DNA of 64,000 bases from an uncultured Verrucomicrobiota bacterium (GTDB taxonomy: Bacteria > Verrucomicrobiota > Verrucomicrobiia > Limisphaerales > UBA9464): contig CAIVQB010000077.1 of the NCBI GenBank assembly GCA_903907925.1, positions 78,563 through 142,562 on the forward strand, written 5' to 3'. Shown here in pieces: positions 44,480 through 53,292 of the stretch. The notes under the pieces are model-generated. The model was not told the DNA's origin, made no database searches, and saw only the letters and a list, made by a program, of their open reading frames with translations. Position 1 is the stretch's first letter, and each line of letters opens with the position of its first letter. A program made the position numbers and the translations under genes.

Positions 44480-44896
44480 TCACCTAGGCACATTATTTGT
44501 AACGCTTCCACTTTTTCGATACTCCACAAATGGAACAAGTGAACGTTTCGCAATAGAAAATCGGAACACATGCTCGGAGGCGGCTACATCTACCTTTCGA
44601 TACTTTCTATCTAGCCATAGCACCTTGGAGTCGTACCTATGAACCACTCGATTTTCAGATATCAACTCTGAAACGTCCCAAGGCAATCGCCCATGTTCCT
44701 TCTTGAATGCCTCAACAGCCTCAGTTGAATCCTTTATCTCGTCTTCCAATTCGACATCAATAAATCGCGCCTCCACGGAAGTCCACACCTTCAAAAAAAT
44801 AGAAACCGCCGCGACAATGCACGTCGAAGCGACAGCCACCAAAACAATCTGCCGTCGCTCCTTTCGCTTCCTTGCAGGCTTTTTTGAATTCCTCAA
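44480..44896 (-). CDS. Hypothetical single-span membrane protein in an AT-rich islet
   Basis: 138 residues. A very basic start (MRNSKKPARKRKERRQ) and a transmembrane helix (about residues 18-36) are followed by a small domain with EAVEAFKKEHGRLPWDVSEL. That pattern, with its Y/F-x-x-x-x-G-x-x-P spacing, resembles the periplasmic part of GspG-type pseudopilins, but no prepilin signal is present. GC content drops visibly through 44400-45050 compared with both sides, suggesting acquired DNA. Function unknown. Confidence 0.55.
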   Translation of the reverse strand: MRNSKKPARKRKERRQIVLVAVASTCIVAAVSIFLKVWTSVEARFIDVELEDEIKDSTEAVEAFKKEHGRLPWDVSELISENRVVHRYDSKVLWLDRKYRKVDVAASEHVFRFSIAKRSLVPFVEYRKSGSVTNNVPR

Positions 44897-45054
44897 TTTG
44901 TTCTAACTCTTTTGATGAGAAAGTGGGGTGGTATCCAATCATTCTCCATTCGATCTACTTCCCGACATTCCCATTCTAAAATCTCGTTAGATTTTTCAGC
45001 GGCAACGAGTTCTGCCGCGGTTTCATACGAACTTTTCCATCTCAAACCGTCGGC

Positions 45055-46602
45055 TCAAAACACCGGTCCCAGCAGCCACGGGGCGAATTCTTCGTCGCCC
45101 AATCCCTGCGCCTCGCTGCGGGTCTTTTTTCCACCGGCGACGGCGATCATTTCTTCGAAGATGCGATGCCCGACCTGCTCGACCGACTCGGTGCCGTCCA
45201 GGATGGTGCCGGCGTTGATGTCCATGTCGTCGCGCATCCATTCGAAGAGCGTGGTGTTGGTGGCCACCTTGATGCACGGCGTCGGTTTGCAGCCGTACAC
45301 GCTGCCACGACCGGTGGTGAAGACGCCGACGTTTGCACCGCCGCAGACCAGGCCAGTCATGCTCACCGGGTCGAATCCCGGGGTGTCCATGAAGGCGAAA
45401 CCCGGCCGCGTGACCGGCTCGGCATAATCGTACACGGCGGAGAGCGGTGCCTGACCGCCCTTGGCCACCGCGCCCAGACTTTTTTCGACGATCGTGGTGA
45501 GACCACCCGCCTTGTTGCCGAAGCTCGGATTGTTGTCGATCGAAGCATTGTGCAGGCGGGCGTGATCCTCCCACCACCGGACCTGCGCGATCAGCTTCTC
45601 GCCCACTTCACGCGAGACCGCCCGGCGGGTCAGCAGATGTTCCGCACCGTAGATTTCCGGCGTTTCCCCGAGCACGCTGGCACCTCCGTGTCGGACAAGT
45701 TGATCGCTGGCCACGCCGAGTGCGGGGTTGGCGGTGATGCCGCTGGCACCATCGGAACCACCGCAATTCATGGCCAGCACCAGCCGGCTGAGGGGTTGTG
45801 GTGTCCGGCGCATCGCCGCCGAAACCGGCAGCAACCGCTCGACCGCTTTGGTGGCCGCCTCAATGGTCCGGGCAATCCCGCCCTGGGTCTGGATATTCAT
45901 CACCGCGGGCGGAACCTCTCCCGGTTCCAATTGATCGAGGGAGAATTCGCGCACCAACCGGTCCGTTTGATTCACCTCGCATCCGAGGCCGATCAGCACG
46001 TAGCCGGTGATGTTCGGATGTCGCGCGATGCCCGCAAGCACCCGCTGCAGAAGCCGGGTCGGTTCGTTGTCCGGCATGGCGCAACCGCTCTTGTGGGTGA
46101 ACGCCACCACGCCGTCCACGCCGGGGAAATCATGCGCGAACGACGGGCCCCGGAACCGTTCGGCGACGTATTTCGAAACCGACGCCGAACAATTCACGCT
46201 GGAAATCACGGCGATGTAGTTGCGCGTGCCGGCTCGGCCGCCGGGACGGGAATACCCGGGAAAGGTGCGCTCCGATCCGGGCGGAAGCGGCGACAACGGC
46301 CGAGCGTCGGTGCCGATGGCATGGTCCCGCACGAAATCGCGCAGCTCCAAATTGTGAAGGTGCACCAGATCACCGGGGCGGATTTCGCCGCGGGCAAACC
46401 CGATCACCTGTCCATACTTCCGGACCGTTGCTCCGTCGGCGAGATGGCGAACGGCGATTTTGTGGCCACGACCGATATCGGCCGAGAGCAGCACTTCGCC
46501 GTCGCGATCGGACAACAACAAGCCCGCCTTCAACGGAGCCTTGGCGACCGCCACGTCATCATCGGGGTGAAGCCTCAGGGCGATGGATTCGAGGGATTGC
46601 AT
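45055..46602 (-). CDS. uxaA: UxaA family altronate/galactarate-type dehydratase
   Basis: 515 residues, near full family length. Residues 1 to about 95 form the SAF domain (LHPDDDVAVAKAPLKAG), then the large UxaA catalytic domain with VISSVNCSASVSKYVAERF, FTHKSGCAMP, LAMNCGGSDGASGI and GCKPTPCIKVATNT, whose cysteines and acids bind iron. The enzyme dehydrates altronate to 2-keto-3-deoxygluconate, and related members act on galactarate or glucarate. With the uronate epimerase gene 20 kb away it fits uronate use. It lies downstream of an AT-rich stretch and upstream of the exporter pair. Confidence 0.88.
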   Translation of the reverse strand: MQSLESIALRLHPDDDVAVAKAPLKAGLLLSDRDGEVLLSADIGRGHKIAVRHLADGATVRKYGQVIGFARGEIRPGDLVHLHNLELRDFVRDHAIGTDARPLSPLPPGSERTFPGYSRPGGRAGTRNYIAVISSVNCSASVSKYVAERFRGPSFAHDFPGVDGVVAFTHKSGCAMPDNEPTRLLQRVLAGIARHPNITGYVLIGLGCEVNQTDRLVREFSLDQLEPGEVPPAVMNIQTQGGIARTIEAATKAVERLLPVSAAMRRTPQPLSRLVLAMNCGGSDGASGITANPALGVASDQLVRHGGASVLGETPEIYGAEHLLTRRAVSREVGEKLIAQVRWWEDHARLHNASIDNNPSFGNKAGGLTTIVEKSLGAVAKGGQAPLSAVYDYAEPVTRPGFAFMDTPGFDPVSMTGLVCGGANVGVFTTGRGSVYGCKPTPCIKVATNTTLFEWMRDDMDINAGTILDGTESVEQVGHRIFEEMIAVAGGKKTRSEAQGLGDEEFAPWLLGPVF

Positions 46603-46681
46603 GATTCAACCAGGGAGAGTGCCCCGGGGAGCAGACCTGTTCGGCGAACGACTGACAAGGGGTCGATCCACTTTCGGCAGA

Positions 46682-48484
46682 TCAACTCCGCACGAATTCA
46701 GCGTGCAACCGGGAATAGACGCCTCCCAGCGCGAGCAGTTCCGCATGCGTCCCCCGTTCCACAATCCGGCCGGCCGACAAGACCAGGATGAGATCTGCGT
46801 GCCGGACGGTGCTGAGCCGATGGGCGACGACAAAACTCGTCCGGCGGGCGAACAATTCCTGGAGCGCGTGCTGGAGGATCTGCTCGGTCTGCGGATCGAC
46901 CGCGCTGGTGGCTTCGTCGAGGATGAGGATGCGCGGCTCGGCCACCATCGCTCGGGTGAAGGTGACCAGTTGTCGTTCACCCGCGCTGAGGTTGCCGCCG
47001 CGTTCTCCGATTTTGGTCTGATAGCCCTGAGGGAAACGGGCAATGACGGCATCTGCACCGAGTCGCCGGGCCGCCGCCATCACTTCGTCGTCGGTCGCCG
47101 AGGGCCGGCCGAATTTCAAATTCTCCATCACCGTGCCGGTAAACAGAAAGTTCTCCTGGGTCACGATCCCGAGTTGGCTGTGGAGGGATTCCAACGTGTG
47201 GGTTCCAATGTCCCCGCCGTCGATGCAGATGCAACCCGACTGGGGTTCATAGAACCGCGCCAGCAGGCTCACGATGCTGGTCTTGCCGGATCCGGTGTGG
47301 CCGACCAGCGCGACGGTGGCTCCGGCGGGCACGGTGAAATCGATGTCCTCCAGCACCCAGCGTTCCGCGGGTGTGGTGTCGTAGCGGAACGACACGTGTT
47401 CAAACCGGACTTCGCCCTCCAGCCGCGGCAGTGCGACCGCATTCAGTCGATCCTTCACCTGCGGTTCGGTGTCGAGCAGTGCGAAGATGCGTTCGGCACT
47501 CGCCGCAGCCGAAAGCATCGTATTGTACAACTCGCTCATCACCTGCACCGGGCCGAAAAACATTCCGAGATACAGTACGAACGCCGCCAGCGCGCCGACA
47601 GTCATGCGACCTTCCATCACCCGCGAACCGCCGTATCCCAGCACAATGGCCGTGGCCGACCCCGCCAGTTGATTGACCAGCGGCATGTAGGTGTGGAACA
47701 CGCGGGAGGATCCGACCCAGCGGCGGGCATAGTCCTCGTGAAGGCCGTTGAACCGCCGGAGGTTTTCCGACTCGCGACCAAACGCCTGCACCACCCGCAC
47801 GCCGGAGATGTTTTCCGCCATCGCGGCGGTGAGCCGGGACATGGTTCCGCGCAGCTTGCGATAAGCCTCGCGCCCCCGGACGTGAAACCAGGAGGTGGCC
47901 AGCGCCAGCGGCGGAAGAACGGCGCAGACCGCGAGGCAGAGCCGCCAATCGTAGTGCACCATGAATCCGATCACACCCAGCAGGGTGAGCAGGCTCGACA
48001 ACATCTGCGTCGCGCTCCAGGTGAGGATGCGGTCCAGTGCATCGATGTCGGTGTCCGCCCGCGCGATGATCCGACCCTGATGGGTGCGATCGAAATAGTT
48101 CAGCGAAAGCCGCTGGATGTGATCGAAGACGGCGAGGCGCAGATCGTTCATCGCTCCCTGGCCGATGGTGATGGCGGATCGGACCTGGAGCACGGAAAGC
48201 AGCCACCCGGTCAGAAGGTTTCCGAGGTAGATGGCGCTGACGATGGTGATGCCAACCACCGCATCGCGCCGGCTTTCCCAATGCATCAGGTAACGGTCGA
48301 TCCCCTCCTGAATCAACCGGGGACCGAGCAGACCCGAAACCGTCGCCAGGGCGGTCAGTACCAGATTCAAAACGAACTGTGTCCGGTACGGGCGGGTGTA
48401 ATGAAACAACCGGCGCAGCAGTCCGCCCCGCATCCGCGATTGTGCGAATTCCTCGTCGAGAGCGATGTCGTCGTGGGTGGCCAT
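46682..48484 (-). CDS. ABC exporter subunit B (fused membrane and ATPase domains)
   Basis: 600 residues: six transmembrane segments in the first about 320 residues and an ATPase domain at the end. Walker A is VGHTGSGKTS, Walker B is ILILDEATSAVD with the catalytic Glu, and the signature is GNLSAGERQL in place of LSGGQ. The start is ATG 48484, 22 bases after the stop of the next exporter gene on the same strand. The two probably form a heterodimer in which this subunit supplies the active Walker B and the weak signature. Substrate unknown; drug or lipid export is usual. Confidence 0.88.
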   Translation of the reverse strand: MATHDDIALDEEFAQSRMRGGLLRRLFHYTRPYRTQFVLNLVLTALATVSGLLGPRLIQEGIDRYLMHWESRRDAVVGITIVSAIYLGNLLTGWLLSVLQVRSAITIGQGAMNDLRLAVFDHIQRLSLNYFDRTHQGRIIARADTDIDALDRILTWSATQMLSSLLTLLGVIGFMVHYDWRLCLAVCAVLPPLALATSWFHVRGREAYRKLRGTMSRLTAAMAENISGVRVVQAFGRESENLRRFNGLHEDYARRWVGSSRVFHTYMPLVNQLAGSATAIVLGYGGSRVMEGRMTVGALAAFVLYLGMFFGPVQVMSELYNTMLSAAASAERIFALLDTEPQVKDRLNAVALPRLEGEVRFEHVSFRYDTTPAERWVLEDIDFTVPAGATVALVGHTGSGKTSIVSLLARFYEPQSGCICIDGGDIGTHTLESLHSQLGIVTQENFLFTGTVMENLKFGRPSATDDEVMAAARRLGADAVIARFPQGYQTKIGERGGNLSAGERQLVTFTRAMVAEPRILILDEATSAVDPQTEQILQHALQELFARRTSFVVAHRLSTVRHADLILVLSAGRIVERGTHAELLALGGVYSRLHAEFVRS

Positions 48485-48506
48485 GGGATGCGGGGCGGCA
48501 GTCGGT

Positions 48507-50396
48507 TCAGGCGGTCGTTGTCACGTCACCGCCCGTTGCATCGGGCAGTTGGGTTTGGAACAACTCCCGGTACACACCGTTTTTCCGCGTCAGTTCTTCA
48601 TGCGTCCCCTGCTCCACCCATCGTCCCTCCTTCATCACCAGAATCAGGTCGGAATCGCGAATCGCAGAGATCCGGTGCGAAACCATCACCGTGGTCTTGC
48701 CGCGTCGAAGATCCGCGAGCGACTGCCGAATCCGGCGTTCCGTCGCCGAATCAATCGCACTGGTGGCGTCGTCCAGCAGCAGAATCGCCGGATCCATCAA
48801 CAAGGCGCGGGCGATGGCAATCCGCTGCCGCTGACCGCCGCTCAATGAAATCCCCCGTTCCCCGACCACGGTGTCGTAGCCCTCGCCCAGTTCGGCGATG
48901 AACTCGTGGGCTTCGGCGGCGCGGGCAACCCGGATCACATCATCACGCGATACTCCCGGCCGACCGAGTGAAATGTTGTCCGCGATCGATGCGCTGAAGA
49001 GAAACGTCTCCTGGAAAACGATCCCCACCGACGCGCGGAGGTCCGCGAGTCGGCAGTCCCGCAGATCGATTCCATCCAGCCGCACGCATCCGGCAACGGG
49101 ATCGTAGAATCGGGGAATCATCGCCAGGAGCGTCGATTTTCCGGAACCGGTCGCCCCCACCAGGGCCACCCGGGCGCCGGCTGGGATCACGAAGGATACC
49201 GAATCCAACGCCGGACCCGCGGCTCCGACGACGCAGGGATTGGAGTGTGAATCCGGCGGTGGCACCGCTTCACCGGCGTCGGTCTCCACCCGGAGTGACG
49301 GCGTGATCGCGTGGCGGAAGGTGACGTTTTCGAAGCGGATTTCCCCCGCCACCGACGGAAGGGAGCGAGTCCCGTCGGGCAACGCCACAGGCGCGTCGAG
49401 AATCTCCAGGATTCGCTGCGCACTGGAACTGGCATTCTGCAGGATGTTGGTCACCTGCCCGATGACGCCGATCCGCCCGCCGAGTCCGAGGAGATAAAAG
49501 ACTACCTTGGCGAGGTCACCCAGCACCAGTTGACCGCGGATCACAGCGCTTCCACCAACCGCGAGAACCAGCGGAACGCCGAGACCAAACAGAAACTGGG
49601 CGAATGGAACCCGGGCGGCCCATTCATTCACGGTGGCGAACAGTTCCTTGAGAAAAACGTCCCGCTTGATGCGGAACTTCGCGACCTCGGCGGATTCCCG
49701 GGCGAACGCGCGCACCACCCGGACGCCAGCGATGTTTTCCTGGATGACGGTGCTCATCGCGCTGTGCCGCTCATGAACGCGCCGCCAGCGGGGTTGAAGT
49801 TTCGCCGCAAACCAGCCCATCGCCACCACGGTCGGCACCAGGGCCGCCAGCGTCATCAGGCCCAGCAACGGACTGATCCAGAAAATGAGGACCAGGGTTC
49901 CAAGCAGGCCCGCGACGACATCCACGCTGAACAGCAGGCAGACGAAGATGAATTCCTGCAGGCGACCGACATCGGTGCTGGCCCGGGAGATCAGCTCACC
50001 GGTCCGCGCGTTGTCATGCCAGGTGAAGGTCTGACGCTGAAGCGCGTCGTACACCGCTCCCCGGATTTTTCCGAGGGTCCGCTGCGCCGTGACGTTTCGG
50101 AGCGGTCCCAGCACCATTCCCACGCAGGTTCGCAGGGTCACGAGCGCGAGAAAAAGAACCACCGTTTGCCGCAGCGGAAACGCGGGCTCGCCGGGAGCCG
50201 GCGCCCGACTGAGTCCGGTCACGGTTCGTCCGAGGAGCTGTGGCAGGCTCAGCTCAATGCCGATGTTGAACAGGAGCAGCCCGATGGATCCGGCGACGCA
50301 CCAGGGATGAAACCGGAGAAACCGGACGATGCCCCATAACGCGCGAATCGCGCCGGGCCGGGCGCGGGACTCTGCGGTTGAGTGGGCCGATGGCAT
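48507..50396 (-). CDS. ABC exporter subunit A (fused membrane and ATPase domains)
   Basis: 629 residues with an N-terminal six-helix membrane domain and a C-terminal ATPase domain. Walker A is VGATGSGKST, the signature is SLSGGQRQR (canonical), and Walker B is ILLLDDATSAID, with Asp where the catalytic Glu is normal. About 30 residues are inserted between the A-loop region (FRHAITPSLRVETDAG) and the first ATPase strand, which I do not see in the partner. The pairing of Asp/canonical here with Glu/weak signature in subunit B is the pattern of heterodimeric exporters with one degenerate site. It is transcribed first. Confidence 0.88.
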   Translation of the reverse strand: MPSAHSTAESRARPGAIRALWGIVRFLRFHPWCVAGSIGLLLFNIGIELSLPQLLGRTVTGLSRAPAPGEPAFPLRQTVVLFLALVTLRTCVGMVLGPLRNVTAQRTLGKIRGAVYDALQRQTFTWHDNARTGELISRASTDVGRLQEFIFVCLLFSVDVVAGLLGTLVLIFWISPLLGLMTLAALVPTVVAMGWFAAKLQPRWRRVHERHSAMSTVIQENIAGVRVVRAFARESAEVAKFRIKRDVFLKELFATVNEWAARVPFAQFLFGLGVPLVLAVGGSAVIRGQLVLGDLAKVVFYLLGLGGRIGVIGQVTNILQNASSSAQRILEILDAPVALPDGTRSLPSVAGEIRFENVTFRHAITPSLRVETDAGEAVPPPDSHSNPCVVGAAGPALDSVSFVIPAGARVALVGATGSGKSTLLAMIPRFYDPVAGCVRLDGIDLRDCRLADLRASVGIVFQETFLFSASIADNISLGRPGVSRDDVIRVARAAEAHEFIAELGEGYDTVVGERGISLSGGQRQRIAIARALLMDPAILLLDDATSAIDSATERRIRQSLADLRRGKTTVMVSHRISAIRDSDLILVMKEGRWVEQGTHEELTRKNGVYRELFQTQLPDATGGDVTTTA

Positions 50397-50438
50397 CGGG
50401 CCGCGGAGAGTGGCAAACGGGCCGCCGCCGGCAAGCGA

Positions 50439-51785
50439 TCAGATCCGTTCGAAATACCGCTGCTTTTCCCAATCGGTGACCGCGGAACCGAACGCTTCGA
50501 TCTCCAAGCGGGCGTGGTGAGTGTAGAAGTCGACCACCGGATCGCCGAAGGCCTTCCGGGCAAACGTCGATCCGGAGAAGAGATCCGTGGCATCCCGCAG
50601 ACTGGAAGGCAGGCGCGTCAGTTTCGGATCAATGTAGGCGTTGCCGGAATACGCCTCACCGCAATCGAGACCCTCCTCAACGCCGGCAAGTCCGGCGGCG
50701 ATCATGGCCGCCAACGCGAGGTACGGATTCGCATCCGCGCCCGGCATGCGGTTTTCCGGACGGAACGATCCGCCGTGACCGACCACGCGGAAACCGCAGG
50801 TCCGGTTGTCGGTGGACCACGCCATCCGGGTCGGCGCCCAACTGGCGGCCTGATAGCGTTTGTAGCTGTTGATCGTGGGCGCGTAGAACAGGCAAAGCTC
50901 GGGAGAATACTTGAGCCATCCGCCCAGGAATTGACGGAACAACTTCGATCCAGCGCTGGTCTTCGGATCCCAGAACAGATTCCGGCCGCCCTTCCAAAGA
51001 CTGAGATGGATGTGGCAGGAGTTGCCCGCCTCGGTTGGCGCGTACTTGGCCATGAAGGTGACCGACTTGCCGTGTTGTTCGGCGATCTCCTTCACGCCGT
51101 GTTTGAACAACACGTGCATGTCGGCCATGGGCACCGGTTGGGCGTGGGTGAAATTGATCTCGTGCTGTCCCCGGCTCCATTCGCCCTTGCTGCTTTCGAC
51201 CGGGACGCCGGCCGCAGTCATCCCGTTGCGAATCGCCCGCATCATCGGCTCATCCCGGGTGGGCTGCAGGAGGTGGTAGTCGATGCGGTAATCGCTCGAC
51301 GGTTGCAGATCGCGATAACCGGTGGCGAAGGCGGCGTGATAGGTCTGATTGAAAAGGTAGAACTCCAGCTCGGTCGCGCATTCGCAGGTCATTCCCTGCG
51401 CAGCGAGTCGTTCCACCTGGCGGTGCAACACTGTTCGAGGAGCCTCGGCCACCTGCCCGCCATCATGGCGATGGAAATCGCAGATCACCAGTGCCGAGGC
51501 GGTCTGCCACGGCAAGATTCGAAACGTTCCCGGATCGGGTCGCAGTTCAAAATCACCGAAGCCGGACTCCCAGTTGGCCAGTTGGAATCCATCGAGCGGA
51601 TCCATCTCCAGATTGACCGTCAGCAGGTAATTGCAGCCATGCGTCCCGTTCTTCGCCACGGCATCGAGAAAGTAGTCCGCACGAAAGCGCTTCCCCACCA
51701 GGCGCCCGAATGGGTCCGGAGCGGCGACGAGGATGGTGTCGATGGCGCCGGATTTTACGGCCGCCTTGAGCTGGGTCAGGGTCAT
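50439..51785 (-). CDS. Glutamine-synthetase-like gamma-glutamyl amide ligase
   Basis: 448 residues from ATG 51785. GS fold motifs are CECATELEFYLF (metal Glu), GEWSRGQHEINF, TEAGNSCHIHLSL (His) and NSYKRYQAASWAPTRMAW, then NRTCGFRVVG and ENRMPGADANPYLALA. These differ from nitrogen-assimilating GlnA and fit the PuuA/GlnA3/GlnA4 group, which joins glutamate to amines such as putrescine or ethanolamine. It is the last gene of an operon with an iron alcohol dehydrogenase, a permease and an aldehyde dehydrogenase, which argues for an amine or amino-alcohol substrate. The exact amine cannot be told. Confidence 0.8.
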   Translation of the reverse strand: MTLTQLKAAVKSGAIDTILVAAPDPFGRLVGKRFRADYFLDAVAKNGTHGCNYLLTVNLEMDPLDGFQLANWESGFGDFELRPDPGTFRILPWQTASALVICDFHRHDGGQVAEAPRTVLHRQVERLAAQGMTCECATELEFYLFNQTYHAAFATGYRDLQPSSDYRIDYHLLQPTRDEPMMRAIRNGMTAAGVPVESSKGEWSRGQHEINFTHAQPVPMADMHVLFKHGVKEIAEQHGKSVTFMAKYAPTEAGNSCHIHLSLWKGGRNLFWDPKTSAGSKLFRQFLGGWLKYSPELCLFYAPTINSYKRYQAASWAPTRMAWSTDNRTCGFRVVGHGGSFRPENRMPGADANPYLALAAMIAAGLAGVEEGLDCGEAYSGNAYIDPKLTRLPSSLRDATDLFSGSTFARKAFGDPVVDFYTHHARLEIEAFGSAVTDWEKQRYFERI

Positions 51786-51789
51786 GCGA

Positions 51790-53220
51790 TCACTCCGCGA
51801 CGTAGACATTTTTCAATTCGGTGTAGCCTTCCATCGCGCTCATTCCCAGGTCGCGCCCGAGTCCGCTGCTCTTGAACCCGCCGAACGGCGCCTCGACGTG
51901 GACGCTGCTGTGGGAATTGACGCTGAGGACGCCGCTTTGGACGGCACGGGCCACCCGCAACGCGCGGGAAAGGGATTGGGTCCAGATCGAACCGCTGAGG
52001 CCGAATGGCGACGCGTTCACATCCCGCAGCATCGCGGCTTCATCGTCAAACGGCGTGATCGCCACCACCGGCCCGAAGATTTCTTCACGCCAACACCGGT
52101 CACCCGGACCGACATTTAGCAGCACGGTCGGCTCCAGATAGTAGCCCTTCGCATGCGGCCGTCCGCCGCCGGTGGCCACGGTGGCTCCGGTGCGCCGGGC
52201 ATCTGCGAGGAAGGCTTCAACCGTGTCCCGCTGACCCGCCGAGACCAACGGCCCGAGCTGGGTTTCGGCGTGGGTCGGATCACCAACCACCAGCTTTCGG
52301 GTGGCGGCAACGAACCGTTCGACGAAGGGCTGGAACACGGAGCGTTCAACATAGACACGGCTGCGGGCGCAGCAATCCTGGCCGGTGTTGGCGAAGACGC
52401 TCATCGGTGAGGTCTCCGCCGCCTTCTGCCAGTCGGCATCGGCAAACACGATGTTCGGCGACTTGCCACCGAGCTCCAGCGACACCCGTTTGATGTCGCG
52501 GGCGGCGAGACCCATGATGTGACGGCCGACCTCGGTGGAGCCGGTGAAAGAAACCTTGCGGATCAACGGATGGGTGACGAGCGCATCCCCCACCACCGAA
52601 CCGGATCCGGGCAGCACTTGCAGCACTCCCGGCGGAAGTCCGGCGGCATGGGCAATTTCACCGAGTGCCAGCGCGGTCAGCGGTGACAATGATGCCGGCT
52701 TCAGGACCACGCAGTTCCCGGCAGCGAGCGCGGGGGCGACCTTCCAGCAGGCGATGGGGAATGGGAAGTTCCATGGAACAATCGCCGCCACCACGCCCAT
52801 CGATTGGCGCAGGGTGAAATCAAAACCACCGCGGGCGACCGGGAGCGTCTGTCCCCCAAACTGGCTGACCGCACCGGCATAATACTCAAACACCCGCGCA
52901 CCCAATCCGGCTTCATCGCGGGCATCGCTGATCGGCTTTCCGATCTGGAGCACTTCGAACTCCGCAATGTGTTCCGCATAATCGCGCAACAGGCGGGCGA
53001 TCTTGAACAGGATCTCGGTGCGTTTTCCGGGCGCCAGATCACGCCAACCGCCCTCCCAGGCGCGCTGCGCGGATTCGACGGCGGCCTGAACATCGGCGGC
53101 ATTTGCGGCGGCGAGGGTGGTGAACACCTCCTCCGTCGCGGGATTGATCAAGGAAGAGCGACCGCCGCCCGCTGAATCGCGGTAGGCACCATCAACGAAA
53201 AGCTGTCCGGGCAACTTCAT
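51790..53220 (-). CDS. Aldehyde dehydrogenase (NAD(P)-dependent, ALDH superfamily)
   Basis: 476 residues from ATG 53220. Motifs are the VVAAIVPWNFPF cofactor strand, FTGSTEVGR (NAD loop), SLELGGKSPN with the general-base Glu, and TGQDCCARSRV with the catalytic Cys. The end has EAPFGGFKSSGLGRDLG. It is close to the PuuC/GabD/betaine-aldehyde group and lies four bases before the ligase gene and 72 bases after the permease gene, so it likely oxidises the aldehyde made from a gamma-glutamyl amine or amino alcohol. Cytosolic. Confidence 0.92.
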   Translation of the reverse strand: MKLPGQLFVDGAYRDSAGGGRSSLINPATEEVFTTLAAANAADVQAAVESAQRAWEGGWRDLAPGKRTEILFKIARLLRDYAEHIAEFEVLQIGKPISDARDEAGLGARVFEYYAGAVSQFGGQTLPVARGGFDFTLRQSMGVVAAIVPWNFPFPIACWKVAPALAAGNCVVLKPASLSPLTALALGEIAHAAGLPPGVLQVLPGSGSVVGDALVTHPLIRKVSFTGSTEVGRHIMGLAARDIKRVSLELGGKSPNIVFADADWQKAAETSPMSVFANTGQDCCARSRVYVERSVFQPFVERFVAATRKLVVGDPTHAETQLGPLVSAGQRDTVEAFLADARRTGATVATGGGRPHAKGYYLEPTVLLNVGPGDRCWREEIFGPVVAITPFDDEAAMLRDVNASPFGLSGSIWTQSLSRALRVARAVQSGVLSVNSHSSVHVEAPFGGFKSSGLGRDLGMSAMEGYTELKNVYVAE

Positions 53221-53292
53221 GGACGAAGGCTGACATCGCACGGCCCGCGGCTCCAATCGAAACCGGCGACGAAACGTCCCCGATACCGGGGA

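Noticed and set aside
45166..48901. Forward ORFs of 541 and 772 residues over uxaA and the ABC exporter
   Set aside because: Antisense of genes with complete catalytic motifs.
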